Assembly: GCA_025455775.1 (NCBI GenBank)
Contig: JALOLT010000008.1
Location: forward strand, 1 to 41,425
DNA: 41,425 bases
DNA from: Fimbriimonadaceae bacterium
GTDB taxonomy: Bacteria; Armatimonadota; Fimbriimonadia; Fimbriimonadales; Fimbriimonadaceae
Direction: 5' to 3'
The notes below the pieces were generated by a model. It saw only the letters and a program-made list of their open reading frames with translations, was not told where the DNA came from and did no database searches. Below, one piece after another: positions 24,580 to 33,785 of the stretch; position 1 is the first letter of the stretch, and the number at the start of each line of letters is the position of its first letter. The position numbers were made by a program, and so were the translations under genes.

Positions 24580-25599
24580 ATGGGGAAGCAACTAGCCTCC
24601 GCGCTATACATCTCCATCGGTATTCTTATCGCTTCCGCCGGACTTGTCTCGACGTTTAGCTCGATTGATCAAGGCGTGCCAAGTTATTCCACTAGCCCGC
24701 AACCTTGCACAACCTGTTCTGTGAAATCAGGGGAGGTTCTTCATGCGAGACTTGTTGGAAACCCTTCTCTCAGTAACTTTGACTGGCATGTGCAACAGGG
24801 TCGAGGTGCCCTGATCGCTGCAGGCAGGAATCCAGCAGAGTTGATCGTCATTCCCGACCAAGAGATCCGCTGGACACATCCTGGAGGGGAATTGTTTTCT
24901 TTGGTCTTTGACGAAGCAGATAATCTCGTGCGAACCAACATCGCAAATACTTCGTTCTTTCATTCGTACTTTAACGGAGTGCAAGAGTCAGTAGCAGTGA
25001 TGGATACATCGCTGGGGCACACGGCTCCTGTGCCTCTCTTTGGCACAATTCGCGATGCGAGCGGGAGGGCTACACACGTAATCCATTATCCGAGCCAAAC
25101 AACGCTCCCAATCGGTACGAGTTCTTCGGTCGTTCCAGGGAGTAGTGGAATGATGCAACTGGTTCAACGTCCTCCCGTAGACGCCATTCAATGTATAGAG
25201 CTGGCTAACCGGTGGGGTGAGGACTGTCTCTCGGAAGCTTGGGACACATGGGTTGATTGCAAGCGTCTTGCAGAGCAGCGGTTCACTATGGCACTGTATT
25301 CCTTCACTGGCCCAGCAGCTATTACAGGTGCAGCGATAGTCGGAGGGGTCGGAGGAGCGATTGGAATAGCTATTGGTTTGCCGAGCGGCGTTGGAATAGT
25401 CCTGACCGGTTCTATCGGGGCATTCGGTGGTGCTATCCTCGGCGGAAGTTTTGGCCATCTTCTTGACATATTGAATGCTTACCGCCAACTTCAATTCGAC
25501 TTCGAAAACTGCTTGGATGATTATCTCGACGCGATGAAACAATGCCGAGCTGAAACGGCTTTGAAAATCGGGTTCTGTACTGTCGGAGCTGGCAACTAA
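24580..25599 (+). CDS. Glycine-zipper-containing exported protein, unknown
   Basis: 339 residues. N-terminal membrane or signal helix (ALYISIGILIASAGLVSTF, residues 8-26) and a CTTC motif at about 43. The middle is a soluble domain. At about residues 240-295 there is a long Gly/Ala/Ile stretch (GPAAITGAAIVGGVGGAIG, GSIGAFGGAILGGSFG) of glycine-zipper type, which typically packs helices in membranes or pores. The tail has several Cys (NCLDDYLDAMKQC, GFC). No family recognised. It abuts the next gene directly (TAA then ATG). Confidence 0.7.
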   Translation: MGKQLASALYISIGILIASAGLVSTFSSIDQGVPSYSTSPQPCTTCSVKSGEVLHARLVGNPSLSNFDWHVQQGRGALIAAGRNPAELIVIPDQEIRWTHPGGELFSLVFDEADNLVRTNIANTSFFHSYFNGVQESVAVMDTSLGHTAPVPLFGTIRDASGRATHVIHYPSQTTLPIGTSSSVVPGSSGMMQLVQRPPVDAIQCIELANRWGEDCLSEAWDTWVDCKRLAEQRFTMALYSFTGPAAITGAAIVGGVGGAIGIAIGLPSGVGIVLTGSIGAFGGAILGGSFGHLLDILNAYRQLQFDFENCLDDYLDAMKQCRAETALKIGFCTVGAGN

Positions 25600-26040
25600 A
25601 TGAATGAGATGGGGAAGACCGATACCGTTGTGCAGCCTCAGTCTAGTTTGCTAGAACTCAAAAAGATGTTCTTTCTGTACTTACCTGTGTGCATAGGAGG
25701 ATACATTGTGTTTCGTGTGTTAATCGTCCTTCCACTATGGTTCAGTTCTTCAACTGAGCAACTGAGCGTCCTACGGATCATTTTCATCATCTTAGGCGTA
25801 GGTGCACTCGCAGTTGTAGTGCTGGGGGCAGTTCGCGCACCCCGGTGGGTAGAGAAGCCAATTCACGTCCATTACCGCCACTGGGCGCCGGCCTTCTTCG
25901 CCACCTTGGTCATACTAGGTTCAATCGGAGGGCACCTAGTAGCGTCTGCAAAGATTAATAGTAATTTGGCGCTTGAAAAAGTGAAGGCTCATTTTGAGAA
26001 AGAAACGGCTGAGTATAAGATGGGTCGAAACGCGCAATAA
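25600..26040 (+). CDS. Small multi-pass membrane protein, partner of the glycine-zipper protein
   Basis: 146 residues, ATG immediately after the upstream TAA (second ATG at 25609). About three membrane helices: YLPVCIGGYIVFRVLIVLPL, LRIIFIILGVGALAVVVL and FFATLVILGSIGGHL. It ends in a charged tail. The zero-base spacing implies coupled translation with the glycine-zipper protein; a joint export, pore or protection role is inference. The 217 bases up to the sigma factor gene show nothing recognisable. Confidence 0.65.
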   Translation: MNEMGKTDTVVQPQSSLLELKKMFFLYLPVCIGGYIVFRVLIVLPLWFSSSTEQLSVLRIIFIILGVGALAVVVLGAVRAPRWVEKPIHVHYRHWAPAFFATLVILGSIGGHLVASAKINSNLALEKVKAHFEKETAEYKMGRNAQ

Positions 26041-26257
26041 CGCTAAACGTGCGAGGAAAGTCGCTGAACGAGAGATTTAAGGATTTTTCCTCATCTGTCT
26101 TTCCGCAATGCCCCTCTCAGACCTGGTCTACTACTGAGCGGATAGTTTCGCGCAATGGGGAGCAATTTCCCAAGGAGAGAGAGGTTCAGCCCGACTCACT
26201 GGCACTCCGGGACTGACCGGTAACATGGCAATCAGGTTCCCGCGTCATTTGAGGTAG

Positions 26258-26827
26258 GTGTTGTCCGCGACATACGATTCCCAAAGGTTCACTCCCAGCT
26301 TCGACGAAGACATTATTCTGGTCGAACGCTTTTTGGGAAATGACCAAGAGGCCTTCCAGACACTGTATGAGCGTTACCACGACAAAGTCCTTGCCATCGC
26401 CCGCGGCATCTTGCTTGACGCAGAGGAAGCCCACGACGCAGTCCAGGAAATCTTCACCCTTGTCTTCCGCAATCTCCACCGTTTTGATCGGCGAAGCAAG
26501 TTCAGCACCTGGCTTTTTCGCATCGCAGTCAACCGCAGCATCCAACAAGCTAGAACAGGCAAGATTCGCAAGCTACAGGTTCCTCTCGCCGAGGCCTTCG
26601 AACACCCTGCCCCGGAAGAAAGCGAGAGTTCTGCCGATCCTTTCATTGCCGAGGCGATGGCCAAACTTCATCCCGCCGATCGCGCTCTCCTGACCCTGTT
26701 CTATTGGGATGAGCTTTCGCTCCAAGAGATTGCCGACAGCCTCGACTGCTCAGCCAACGCTGCCAAGACCAGACTCTTCCGCGCCCGCGAGAGATTCCGC
26801 CAACAATACGAGGAGGTCAGTGAGTGA
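26258..26827 (+). CDS. ECF-type RNA polymerase sigma factor
   Basis: 189 residues from GTG at 26258; TTG at 26261 has better spacing from GAGG (26251-26254), so the true start may be either. Sigma region 2 covers about residues 20-103 (GNDQEAFQTLYERYHDKV, DAEEAHDAVQEIF, TWLFRIAVNRS) and region 4 about 135-185 (LHPADRALLTLFYWDELSLQ, EIADSLDCSANAAKTRLFRA). Such factors redirect RNA polymerase to a stress or envelope regulon. The next gene overlaps it (GTGA) and is the likely anti-sigma partner. Confidence 0.93.
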   Translation: MLSATYDSQRFTPSFDEDIILVERFLGNDQEAFQTLYERYHDKVLAIARGILLDAEEAHDAVQEIFTLVFRNLHRFDRRSKFSTWLFRIAVNRSIQQARTGKIRKLQVPLAEAFEHPAPEESESSADPFIAEAMAKLHPADRALLTLFYWDELSLQEIADSLDCSANAAKTRLFRARERFRQQYEEVSE

Positions 26828-27627
26828 AAGTTCCCCCAGAACTCGATGATCTGATGTGGAAGCTGGCCGAAACAGACGACCCCCAAGCTCTGGAGGAGTT
26901 CGGAGACCGCTACCCTGATTTCCGACAAGAAATGGCCCAAAGGCTCAGGATGGTCCGCAACCTGAAAGGCGCAAAGCCAAGCGCAAAAGTAGATCGATTT
27001 GTTCCGAAGGCAGAGGTCGTTCCCTATGCAGAGCCGACTCCCAAGTGGATGGTGCCAGCTGCGATTTTCATGGGAGTGGTGAGTATTGCCTTTGCTACCT
27101 ACGCCGTGACGACTTTTGCCCAAAGCCAGGCCAGGCAAGAACCGCCAGTTGCACAGAATTCTCAGCAGCAACCGCCCACGACCCCATCCGACGACGATTA
27201 CCTCAAGAAGGATCGATCCACGCTAGATCCCAACGATCCAGGGCAGGTTCCGGCCCAACCCACGAATCCAAACCCTGGTGTAGCGAGCCAAGTTCCGCCT
27301 GCCTTTAAGATCAGAGTCACTGTGAGGGGAACAGACGTGAGCCTGATGCAGATGTTGCAGAGTGTCGCGGCTCAGGCCGGCATTCAACTGGAAATCCCCC
27401 CGGGGTTTGTTGATCAACGCATCAACTGCGACTACCAAAACTCAGAAGCATTGGCTGTCATGCAAGACATGGGCCGCAACTTCGGGTTTAGTGCCTTTGT
27501 TCAAGGAGATAGAACTGTACTGCTTATCCCTGCTCGCTCTCCAGACCCAGATACGTCCGAGCGGCCCAGCAGTGGGAGTTCGTCTCCGGCAAGTGGCGGC
27601 GACAATGTCCTGCCCCCGGTCAACTAG
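26824..27627 (+). CDS. Probable membrane anti-sigma factor with a C-terminal STN-like domain
   Basis: 267 residues; GTG start overlaps the sigma factor stop by four bases. N-terminal cytosolic part of about 70 residues (LDDLMWKLAETDDPQALEEF), one membrane helix (WMVPAAIFMGVVSIAFATYA, about 75-94), a Pro/Gln-rich linker to about 150, then a domain at about 160-242 (VSLMQMLQSVAAQAGIQLEI, ALAVMQDMGRNFGFSAFVQG) resembling the secretin/TonB short N-terminal (STN) fold. Anti-sigma function is inferred from position and membrane topology; the STN-like domain is the distinctive part. No zinc HxxxCxxC motif is present. Confidence 0.72.
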   Translation: MKVPPELDDLMWKLAETDDPQALEEFGDRYPDFRQEMAQRLRMVRNLKGAKPSAKVDRFVPKAEVVPYAEPTPKWMVPAAIFMGVVSIAFATYAVTTFAQSQARQEPPVAQNSQQQPPTTPSDDDYLKKDRSTLDPNDPGQVPAQPTNPNPGVASQVPPAFKIRVTVRGTDVSLMQMLQSVAAQAGIQLEIPPGFVDQRINCDYQNSEALAVMQDMGRNFGFSAFVQGDRTVLLIPARSPDPDTSERPSSGSSSPASGGDNVLPPVN

Positions 27628-27720
27628 AACCATTCCCGATCCTGGCTCGAGAGCTCTTTTCTGACGACAAAAATTCCGTGGCCAGGATAAGGCTTGTTTC
27701 GCTATACTGAGCAGAAGCAT

Positions 27721-28449
27721 ATGAGGGTTACGGAACGAAGCGAAAACGTCAAAGAAGAACTTGGATCAAAAGCGTTCCTTGCCATCGTGCCAGGAGTGAT
27801 CGCCCTGATCATCGGGATCATCATGGTGGTCTACACCAGTCGAGGGTCGGCTTTTGTGGGCTTGGCTTGGGTTTTGGTGGTTCTCGGCGTGGCAGCGATT
27901 GGCTACGGAATTTACATTGCCCTTCAAGCCAGAAAAGTGGCTGACTTCCCAATCGACTGCCCTTTTTGTGACCACAGAAACCATCTCACCACCAAGCCTC
28001 TGGAAGACGTGAGGTGTGATGGGTGCCAAAGACTGATCCCCATTCTGGATGGAGTCGTTCTCAAGGTTTTCCAGGTACGGTGCGGTTTTTGCAACCACTT
28101 GAACTACTACTCAGAAAAGAGTACCGGCTTGATCTGCGAAAGTTGCGACCGAGAGATCCCGATCGCCACTGACGAGGGAGCCGAAGCCAGCAAAGCCCTC
28201 AAGACCTACACATTCCGACCAGACGACCAACTCTACGACTTGGTTCTGGTAGCAGGTGGGGCCAAGCAGGAGGAGATCATCACCTGTCTTCAGCACATGC
28301 TGGCCCTGAACCGAAACCAGGTCAAGCAGATCCTGGATGAGACTCCGGCAACTCTCTTGCAAGGCATCCCGCGCAAGAAGGCAGAACTCCTGAAGGCCCA
28401 GATCGAAATCCACGACGGAAAAGCAGAATTTAAGGTCACTGGCTCGTAA
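27721..28449 (+). CDS. Membrane protein with two zinc ribbons and an L7/L12-CTD-like domain
   Basis: 242 residues from the ATG at 27721. Two membrane helices (FLAIVPGVIALIIGIIMVVY, 19-38; WVLVVLGVAAIGYGIYIAL, 50-68). Then two zinc-ribbon-like modules, Cys80/83/99/102 (CPFC..CDGC) and Cys121/124/139/142 (CGFC..CESC). The C-terminal 70 residues (LYDLVLVAGGAKQEEIITCL, NRNQVKQILDETPATLLQGI, AELLKAQIEIHDGKAEFKV) follow the pattern of the ribosomal L7/L12 C-terminal domain. No function can be assigned; the combination is unusual. It lies downstream of the sigma/anti-sigma pair. Confidence 0.72.
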   Translation: MRVTERSENVKEELGSKAFLAIVPGVIALIIGIIMVVYTSRGSAFVGLAWVLVVLGVAAIGYGIYIALQARKVADFPIDCPFCDHRNHLTTKPLEDVRCDGCQRLIPILDGVVLKVFQVRCGFCNHLNYYSEKSTGLICESCDREIPIATDEGAEASKALKTYTFRPDDQLYDLVLVAGGAKQEEIITCLQHMLALNRNQVKQILDETPATLLQGIPRKKAELLKAQIEIHDGKAEFKVTGS

Positions 28450-28647
28450 GAGGGCCTTTGTCGTCCTAGCGAGTCCTACCGGAAAGTTCACCAGTAATTC
28501 CCGGATCACCCCTGATAAAAGCCTGCATGGTTCGTTTGCCATATCAGAAGGTATGCTGGAAACCAAATGAACCTGGAATCATGTTCCCTTAAAGGGAAAT
28601 CCAGCCCTTGTGGTTGGCCAGGTTGCGTTGGGGGTTCCTCAAGGACG

Positions 28648-31600
28648 ATGTTTCTACAAAATATGGTGAATACAGTCCGCTCGGGATCGACTCGATTCCT
28701 GGGCGCTCTTTTAACCCTCGCCCTCTTCCTTCTCCCTACCCTTTCGTTTGCCGGAGCTGAAGCCAACATCAAGTTGGAATTCACCCAAAGCGATAAGGTC
28801 TACCTCTACATCTCGTTAGGCTTTGGTCTCATTGCCCTTCTCTTCGGCGGATATTTCGCCAAGAAGGTGATGGCCCAAGACCCGGGTAATGAGGCGATGA
28901 GAGAAGTGAGCGGCGCGGTCAAGGCCGGTGCTCTCGCCTACTTGCAACAACAGATCAAGACAATGTTGATCTTCGTGTTGCTTTTGGGCGTCGGCCTCTA
29001 CTTCATGTACTCCAACCAGTTTGGGGCACAAGTCTCGCTTCTCACAGCGATCTCATTCCTTCTCGGTGTCGGTGCCTCCTACATCGCTGGTTACATGGGA
29101 ATGATCATGGCGGTGAACGGGAACAGCCGAACAGCGGCCGCCGCGCTAAAGAGCTATAAAACCGCTCTGGAAGTCGCATTCCAGTCTGGTGCTGTGGCGG
29201 GACTTGTCACAGTTGGTATCGGATTGCTCGGCGCCACTGCGATCCTCCTCTTCTTCGGCGAATCTGCGACAAAGCTTCTTGTAGGCTTTGGTTTTGGTGG
29301 TTCTCTTGCTGCCCTCTTCATGAGGGTCGGTGGAGGAATCTACACCAAGGCGGCAGACGTTGGAGCTGACTTGGTTGGAAAAGTTGAAGCGGGAATTCCA
29401 GAGGATGACCCACGAAACCCAGCCGTTATCGCAGACAACGTCGGCGACAACGTAGGTGACTGTGCCGGTATGGCAGCAGACGTCTTTGAGTCTTACGAAG
29501 TCACCCTCGTTGCAGCCCTCGTTTTGGGTGCGGCAACAGCTGCCATCTTCGACCAAGCAACTTGGCAAAAGCTCATTCTCTTCGCCTTGATGGCTCGCGG
29601 CGTTGGCATCATTGCCTCCATCGTTGGCATCTTTATGGTGAAAGGAAGCGAAAACCTGAGTGATGACCCGATCAAGGCGATTCGCAAGGGCTTCTACGGC
29701 TCAGCCATCTTCGCTGTAATTCTCACTGCTGGCGTCGCTTGGTTTATGATGGGCGGCTATCAGCCAGAATCCAATAAGATCACAACCAAGCAACTCGTTT
29801 CGCTCGACCAGCTTCGACGCGATGAAATCGTCAAGATTCAGGAGATCCGAAACAAGATTGCCACAACCGAAAAGATCGAGAGAGACGCTGTCACTCCAGA
29901 CAAGCTCATTGAAAGCGAAGAGTTCAAAGCTCTTGGTCTGAGTACCATGCAGGCCCAGCAGCTCGCTCGGCAAGCCCTCTCCCTTCGGCCCCATCAACTG
30001 CCCAAACCAGAATCGCTCGGTAGCTTTAGGCTCCTCAACCCGAGCGCAACCTCTGGCCCAGCAGTTGACTTCGTGGTGATCGACCAACCATTCCCTCCCG
30101 CTGGTGCCCCGGCTGATGCTCCGCCACCAAAGCAGGTCGCCATCCCACTTGGGGAATATCTTCGAAAGAACAAGCTGATTACGGTCGAAATCGAAATGCA
30201 AACGCCTTCGATGGGACCAGACAATCAGCCGACGACGACAACCGAAAAGACGCCGATTGGCCCGATCACAGAAGATATGCTGAATCAGGCCTTGGAACGA
30301 ATGCCAGAAGCAGATAGACCCAAGGTGACCCAGAGGATGCCTGTCTTTGCCTATGCTTCGGACGAAGGTCGGCTGCTCTTTGCCACAGATCCAGGGACGA
30401 CCGGTATCAACCTTACAAGAGCTCAAAGCCTGCCTTTGAATATTGTCAAGGGCAAAGCAGCTGATATTCAAGCGAAGATCGATAGCAACGACCTGTCCGG
30501 TCTCACGCCAATCACAGTCGAAACAGCGGCGATGAAGCGCAACGATGTACCGTGGGTCAAGTTCCTCCTGTGTATCGTCTTCGGTATCGTGATGGCGTTC
30601 ATCTTTGAACTCCTGACCGACTACTACGTCGGCCTGCACAATAAGCCAGTTCAAGAGCTCGGCAACTTGGCAACCACCGGCCCTGCCCCGATGATCATTA
30701 CCGGCTTCGCCTATGGTAAAGAATCCTCGGTCTTTAGCCTCTTCGCCATCGTCGCCTGTCTGGTGATGCCGCTCCTTGTCTTCCCTGCGGAAGCTTACGG
30801 CGGATTCATCCTGAGCTTCTATGGCATCGCTCTCGTCGGTCTCGGCCTCCTGACCACCACTGGATTCATCCTCGCGATGGATACCTTCGGCCCGATCAGC
30901 GACAACGCCCAGGGCGTCTTTGAGATGTCCGGCGCGGCAGAAGGCAATGAGGAAGGCGCCCGCCGAGTTCAATTGCTCGACGCTGCCGGAAACACGACCA
31001 AGGCTCTAACCAAGGGCTTTGCTATCGCTACCGCCGTCGTTGCGGCTGTCGCCCTGTTCCACGCCTTTGTGGAAGAAGGAAAACTGACCGAAGTAGGGAT
31101 GAGGCTCGAAGTTCCTCAAATCTTCTTGGGAATGCTCATTGGGGGTGCAGCTCCGTTCCTCTTCGCTGCCTTCTCGATCAATGCGGTCGGACGTGCTGCC
31201 TTCGAACTGATTAATGAGGTCAGACGGCAGTTCCGCGAAGATGCAGGCATCATGGCAGGAACCAGCAAGCCTGACTACGGCCGATGCGTGGCAATCGTCA
31301 CGGCTGCCGCTCAGCGCGAGTTGCTCGGCCCTGGTATCTTGGCTGTTGCCTTCCCTGCCCTGGTTGCCTTTGGGTTCGCCATCGGCCAACCTCTGACCCA
31401 AATCGGAGACGCGTCGTACAACCTGACAGGTGCCCAGGCACTAGGTGGCTTCTTGGCTGGAACCATTCTTTCTGGTCAGCTGCTCGCTGTTATGCTGGCG
31501 AACTCCGGCGGAATGTGGGACAACTCGAAGAAGCTCATCGAAGACGGTCTCCACGGTGGTAAAGGCACAGAAGCCCACAAGGCTGCGGTTGTATGCGACA

Positions 31601-31908
31601 CAGTCGGCGACCCCTTCAAGGATACGGCTGGCCCTGCCATGAACCCCTTGATCAAGGTCATGAACCTGGTCTCGCTGCTCCTGGCACCAATCGTCATCCT
31701 GCCTTTGGCATCCTCGGTTCAGATCGGGGTGACAGTCGCTGCTGCTGCTCTCTTGATCTTCGCCATCTGGTGGAGCAAGCGCGGAAGCATGAGCTCGAGC
31801 CTGGACATTGCCGGCGGGAACACTCCTGCCCTGGCAACGTCTGGGGTTGCTGCTCCGACCGAAACGGCACAGACCGACCCGGCAGAGTCAACCGAAGAGA
31901 AGAAGTAA
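28648..31908 (+). CDS. hppA: Membrane-bound proton-translocating pyrophosphatase with a large loop insert
   Basis: Couples PPi hydrolysis to proton pumping. The start at 28648 is preferred (AAGGA just upstream, followed by a signal-like segment FLGALLTLALFLLPTLSFAG); the frame also opens at 28567. About 1086 residues against the usual 650-800. Catalytic region GGGIYTKAADVGADLVGKVE, DNVGDNVGDCAGMAADVFE (about 229-282), then GPISDNAQGVFEMS and CDTVGDPFKDTAGPAMNP. Lys in GNTTKALTKG (about residue 785) points to the K+-independent class. Extra length comes from an insert of about 265 residues (about 367-633), polar and Pro-rich, between two membrane helices. A terminator follows. Confidence 0.93.
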   Translation: MFLQNMVNTVRSGSTRFLGALLTLALFLLPTLSFAGAEANIKLEFTQSDKVYLYISLGFGLIALLFGGYFAKKVMAQDPGNEAMREVSGAVKAGALAYLQQQIKTMLIFVLLLGVGLYFMYSNQFGAQVSLLTAISFLLGVGASYIAGYMGMIMAVNGNSRTAAAALKSYKTALEVAFQSGAVAGLVTVGIGLLGATAILLFFGESATKLLVGFGFGGSLAALFMRVGGGIYTKAADVGADLVGKVEAGIPEDDPRNPAVIADNVGDNVGDCAGMAADVFESYEVTLVAALVLGAATAAIFDQATWQKLILFALMARGVGIIASIVGIFMVKGSENLSDDPIKAIRKGFYGSAIFAVILTAGVAWFMMGGYQPESNKITTKQLVSLDQLRRDEIVKIQEIRNKIATTEKIERDAVTPDKLIESEEFKALGLSTMQAQQLARQALSLRPHQLPKPESLGSFRLLNPSATSGPAVDFVVIDQPFPPAGAPADAPPPKQVAIPLGEYLRKNKLITVEIEMQTPSMGPDNQPTTTTEKTPIGPITEDMLNQALERMPEADRPKVTQRMPVFAYASDEGRLLFATDPGTTGINLTRAQSLPLNIVKGKAADIQAKIDSNDLSGLTPITVETAAMKRNDVPWVKFLLCIVFGIVMAFIFELLTDYYVGLHNKPVQELGNLATTGPAPMIITGFAYGKESSVFSLFAIVACLVMPLLVFPAEAYGGFILSFYGIALVGLGLLTTTGFILAMDTFGPISDNAQGVFEMSGAAEGNEEGARRVQLLDAAGNTTKALTKGFAIATAVVAAVALFHAFVEEGKLTEVGMRLEVPQIFLGMLIGGAAPFLFAAFSINAVGRAAFELINEVRRQFREDAGIMAGTSKPDYGRCVAIVTAAAQRELLGPGILAVAFPALVAFGFAIGQPLTQIGDASYNLTGAQALGGFLAGTILSGQLLAVMLANSGGMWDNSKKLIEDGLHGGKGTEAHKAAVVCDTVGDPFKDTAGPAMNPLIKVMNLVSLLLAPIVILPLASSVQIGVTVAAAALLIFAIWWSKRGSMSSSLDIAGGNTPALATSGVAAPTETAQTDPAESTEEKK

Positions 31909-31934
31909 CTGAGTCAAAAGTTACTCAAACGATG

Positions 31935-31968
31935 AGTGCTGTCTCCTGAGTGAGACAGCACTTTTTTT
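31935..31968 (+). terminator. Terminator of hppA
   Basis: AGTGCTGTCTC (31935-31945) pairs perfectly with GAGACAGCACT (31952-31962), followed by a run of T to 31968. Confidence 0.93.
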
Positions 31969-32150
31969 GGTCTGACCTGCACGCTTTAAGTGCCTGGGAT
32001 ACCGCGACCTACCAAGCTCCATCCGGGCGACGATCCAGCCAAAGCAGCTCTGTGGCTCTTTGACGGTCTCTTAAGCGAAGGCGCTAAAATGGAGGCCCTC
32101 GAATCGCCGGGAAACCCTAAAGCTAAGCTCCCTACCCCAAAAAGATGACC

Positions 32151-32231
32151 TTATCGCAACATGTTTAGGCCAAAAAAGATCCCCAGACCAATCAGATAGC
32201 AAGCCAAGAAAAAGATCCAAAGAATTTTCAT
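32151..32231 (-). CDS. 26-residue hydrophobic peptide coupled to ispG
   Basis: The ATG at 32231 overlaps the ispG stop (ATGA), with GAGGA five bases upstream. The frame is 26 codons long and ends in TAA. The peptide begins [15 protein letters not shown] and continues [11 protein letters not shown]: a basic start, a single membrane helix and a basic end. Overlap, RBS and a clean one-helix composition support translation. Comparable tiny membrane proteins stabilise or regulate larger complexes, but no partner is known here. It is too short for homology to be judged by eye. Confidence 0.6.
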   Translation of the reverse strand: MKILWIFFLACYLIGLGIFFGLNMLR

Positions 32232-33526
32232 AAAGTCCTCAAAGGGGTCATCAGCTTAGGGGCTTCGGTCGGTTCCCGCCAAACCAAATCCTCTTTCAGG
32301 AGATTGATCAGTTCTTCCACCCCTTTCTCCTGGGGGATCCCGTGCTTGACTGGCTCGCGTTTGCGATAGAGCGTGATTTTCCCTCCCGCTGCCCCCACAT
32401 AGCCATAGTCGGCATCTGCCATTTCACCAGGACCGTTCACGATGCAGCCCATGACGGCAATATCGAGACCAACGAGGTGCTTGGTCGCCTCCCGGACTTG
32501 ATTCAGCACGATGGGCAAGTTAAACTTCGTGCGGCCGCAACTGGGACAGGCGATGTACTCGACTTGGGTCTTGCGCAGCCCAAGAGCCTGAAGAATCTCG
32601 TAACACACAGGAATCTCTTCCACCGGATCCTCGCTCAAGCTCACCCGGATCGTGTCGCCAATTCCTTCCATCAGCAGGGTCGCAATCCCTGCTGTACTTT
32701 TGACCCTCGCGTACTGGCCATCTCCCGCCTCTGTAACACCCAAGTGGAGAGGGTAGTTCATCCCCTCTGCATCTAGCCGCTCTGCCATCAGGCGATTTGC
32801 TTGCACCATCACAGGAACTCTGCTGGCCTTCGCGCTGATATTCAAGTTTTGGTATCCATGCTTCTCGCACAAGCGCAAATACTCAAGGGCGGACTCCACC
32901 ATCCCGGCAGGCGTGTCACCATAGGTCACCAAGATTCTCTCGCTGAGGGAGCCGTGGTTGACACCCACCCTCATGGCCCGATCGTGACGCTTGCATGCCT
33001 CGATGACTGGGACGAAACTCTCTTCGAGCGCGAGCAACTCATCGTCCCACTCGCTGGGATCGTAGGCGAGCTCTGCCCTGAGCTCATCGACACTCGCATC
33101 CTCGGTTCGTCCTCGCAGGTCGATCTCTTCGTCGGCGCCAATCTCCGAGGCCCGAGAACCATGACGCTTGAAGACAAAGAGGCCGGGATTCACCCGGATC
33201 TCGTCAACATACTTCGCAGCTTCGACTGCGATGGCGGTTCCTTGGTGATGGACATCTGCCGTCATCGGCACATCCAGGTACTGCTCCCGAATCTTTGCCT
33301 TGATCTCTTCGAGGCACTGAGCTTCACCCAAAGTTGGGGTCGTGACTCTGACGATCTCGCTTCCTGCTCTGTGCAGGGCGATGATCTGCTCGACACAAGA
33401 ATCGATATTGCGCGTTTCTTCTGTGATCATGCTCTGGACCACGACTGGGTGGCCGCTGCCCATCGTGACCGAGCCGATTCGGCAAGGCTTTGTCGTTCGT
33501 CGGGGGTAGTGAATGTCAAGACTCAT
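32228..33526 (-). CDS. ispG: 4-hydroxy-3-methylbut-2-en-1-yl diphosphate synthase
   Basis: Penultimate enzyme of the MEP isoprenoid pathway; a [4Fe-4S] protein converting MEcPP to HMBPP. 432 residues. N-terminal barrel ([34 protein letters not shown]), C-terminal cluster domain with Cys327 and Cys330 ([13 protein letters not shown]) and Cys361 ([19 protein letters not shown]). An acidic segment of about 50 residues (about 120-172) interrupts the barrel relative to short bacterial forms. The 26-residue ORF overlaps its stop. Start at 33526 gives a canonical N-terminus ([17 protein letters not shown]). Confidence 0.96.
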   Translation of the reverse strand: MSLDIHYPRRTTKPCRIGSVTMGSGHPVVVQSMITEETRNIDSCVEQIIALHRAGSEIVRVTTPTLGEAQCLEEIKAKIREQYLDVPMTADVHHQGTAIAVEAAKYVDEIRVNPGLFVFKRHGSRASEIGADEEIDLRGRTEDASVDELRAELAYDPSEWDDELLALEESFVPVIEACKRHDRAMRVGVNHGSLSERILVTYGDTPAGMVESALEYLRLCEKHGYQNLNISAKASRVPVMVQANRLMAERLDAEGMNYPLHLGVTEAGDGQYARVKSTAGIATLLMEGIGDTIRVSLSEDPVEEIPVCYEILQALGLRKTQVEYIACPSCGRTKFNLPIVLNQVREATKHLVGLDIAVMGCIVNGPGEMADADYGYVGAAGGKITLYRKREPVKHGIPQEKGVEELINLLKEDLVWREPTEAPKLMTPLRTL

Positions 33527-33785
33527 AACACCGTTCGCTTCATTCTACGACTTAAGAGTCTTCCTGTGGCGTTCCGAGTCCTATCGCTTTGCTCGGAGGG
33601 ACTCGATCCAAGCTGATCCTTCAGCAGTTCTAAGATCGTCAGGAGCTTCACACCACCCGAGAGCCAGACCGATCACTGCTGGAAAATGATGCGGTCCCAA
33701 CCAGACACAACAGCTCTTAAGAAAGCCCAGACCACCGATGCAGCCCTTTCCGAACTTCTGCGCTCGGTGCGAGGTTCCGTGTATC

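Noticed and set aside
29701-30972. Long minus-strand frame of 423 codons over the pyrophosphatase insert
   Set aside because: No RBS or family pattern; the plus-strand frame is continuous with conserved membrane helices on both sides.
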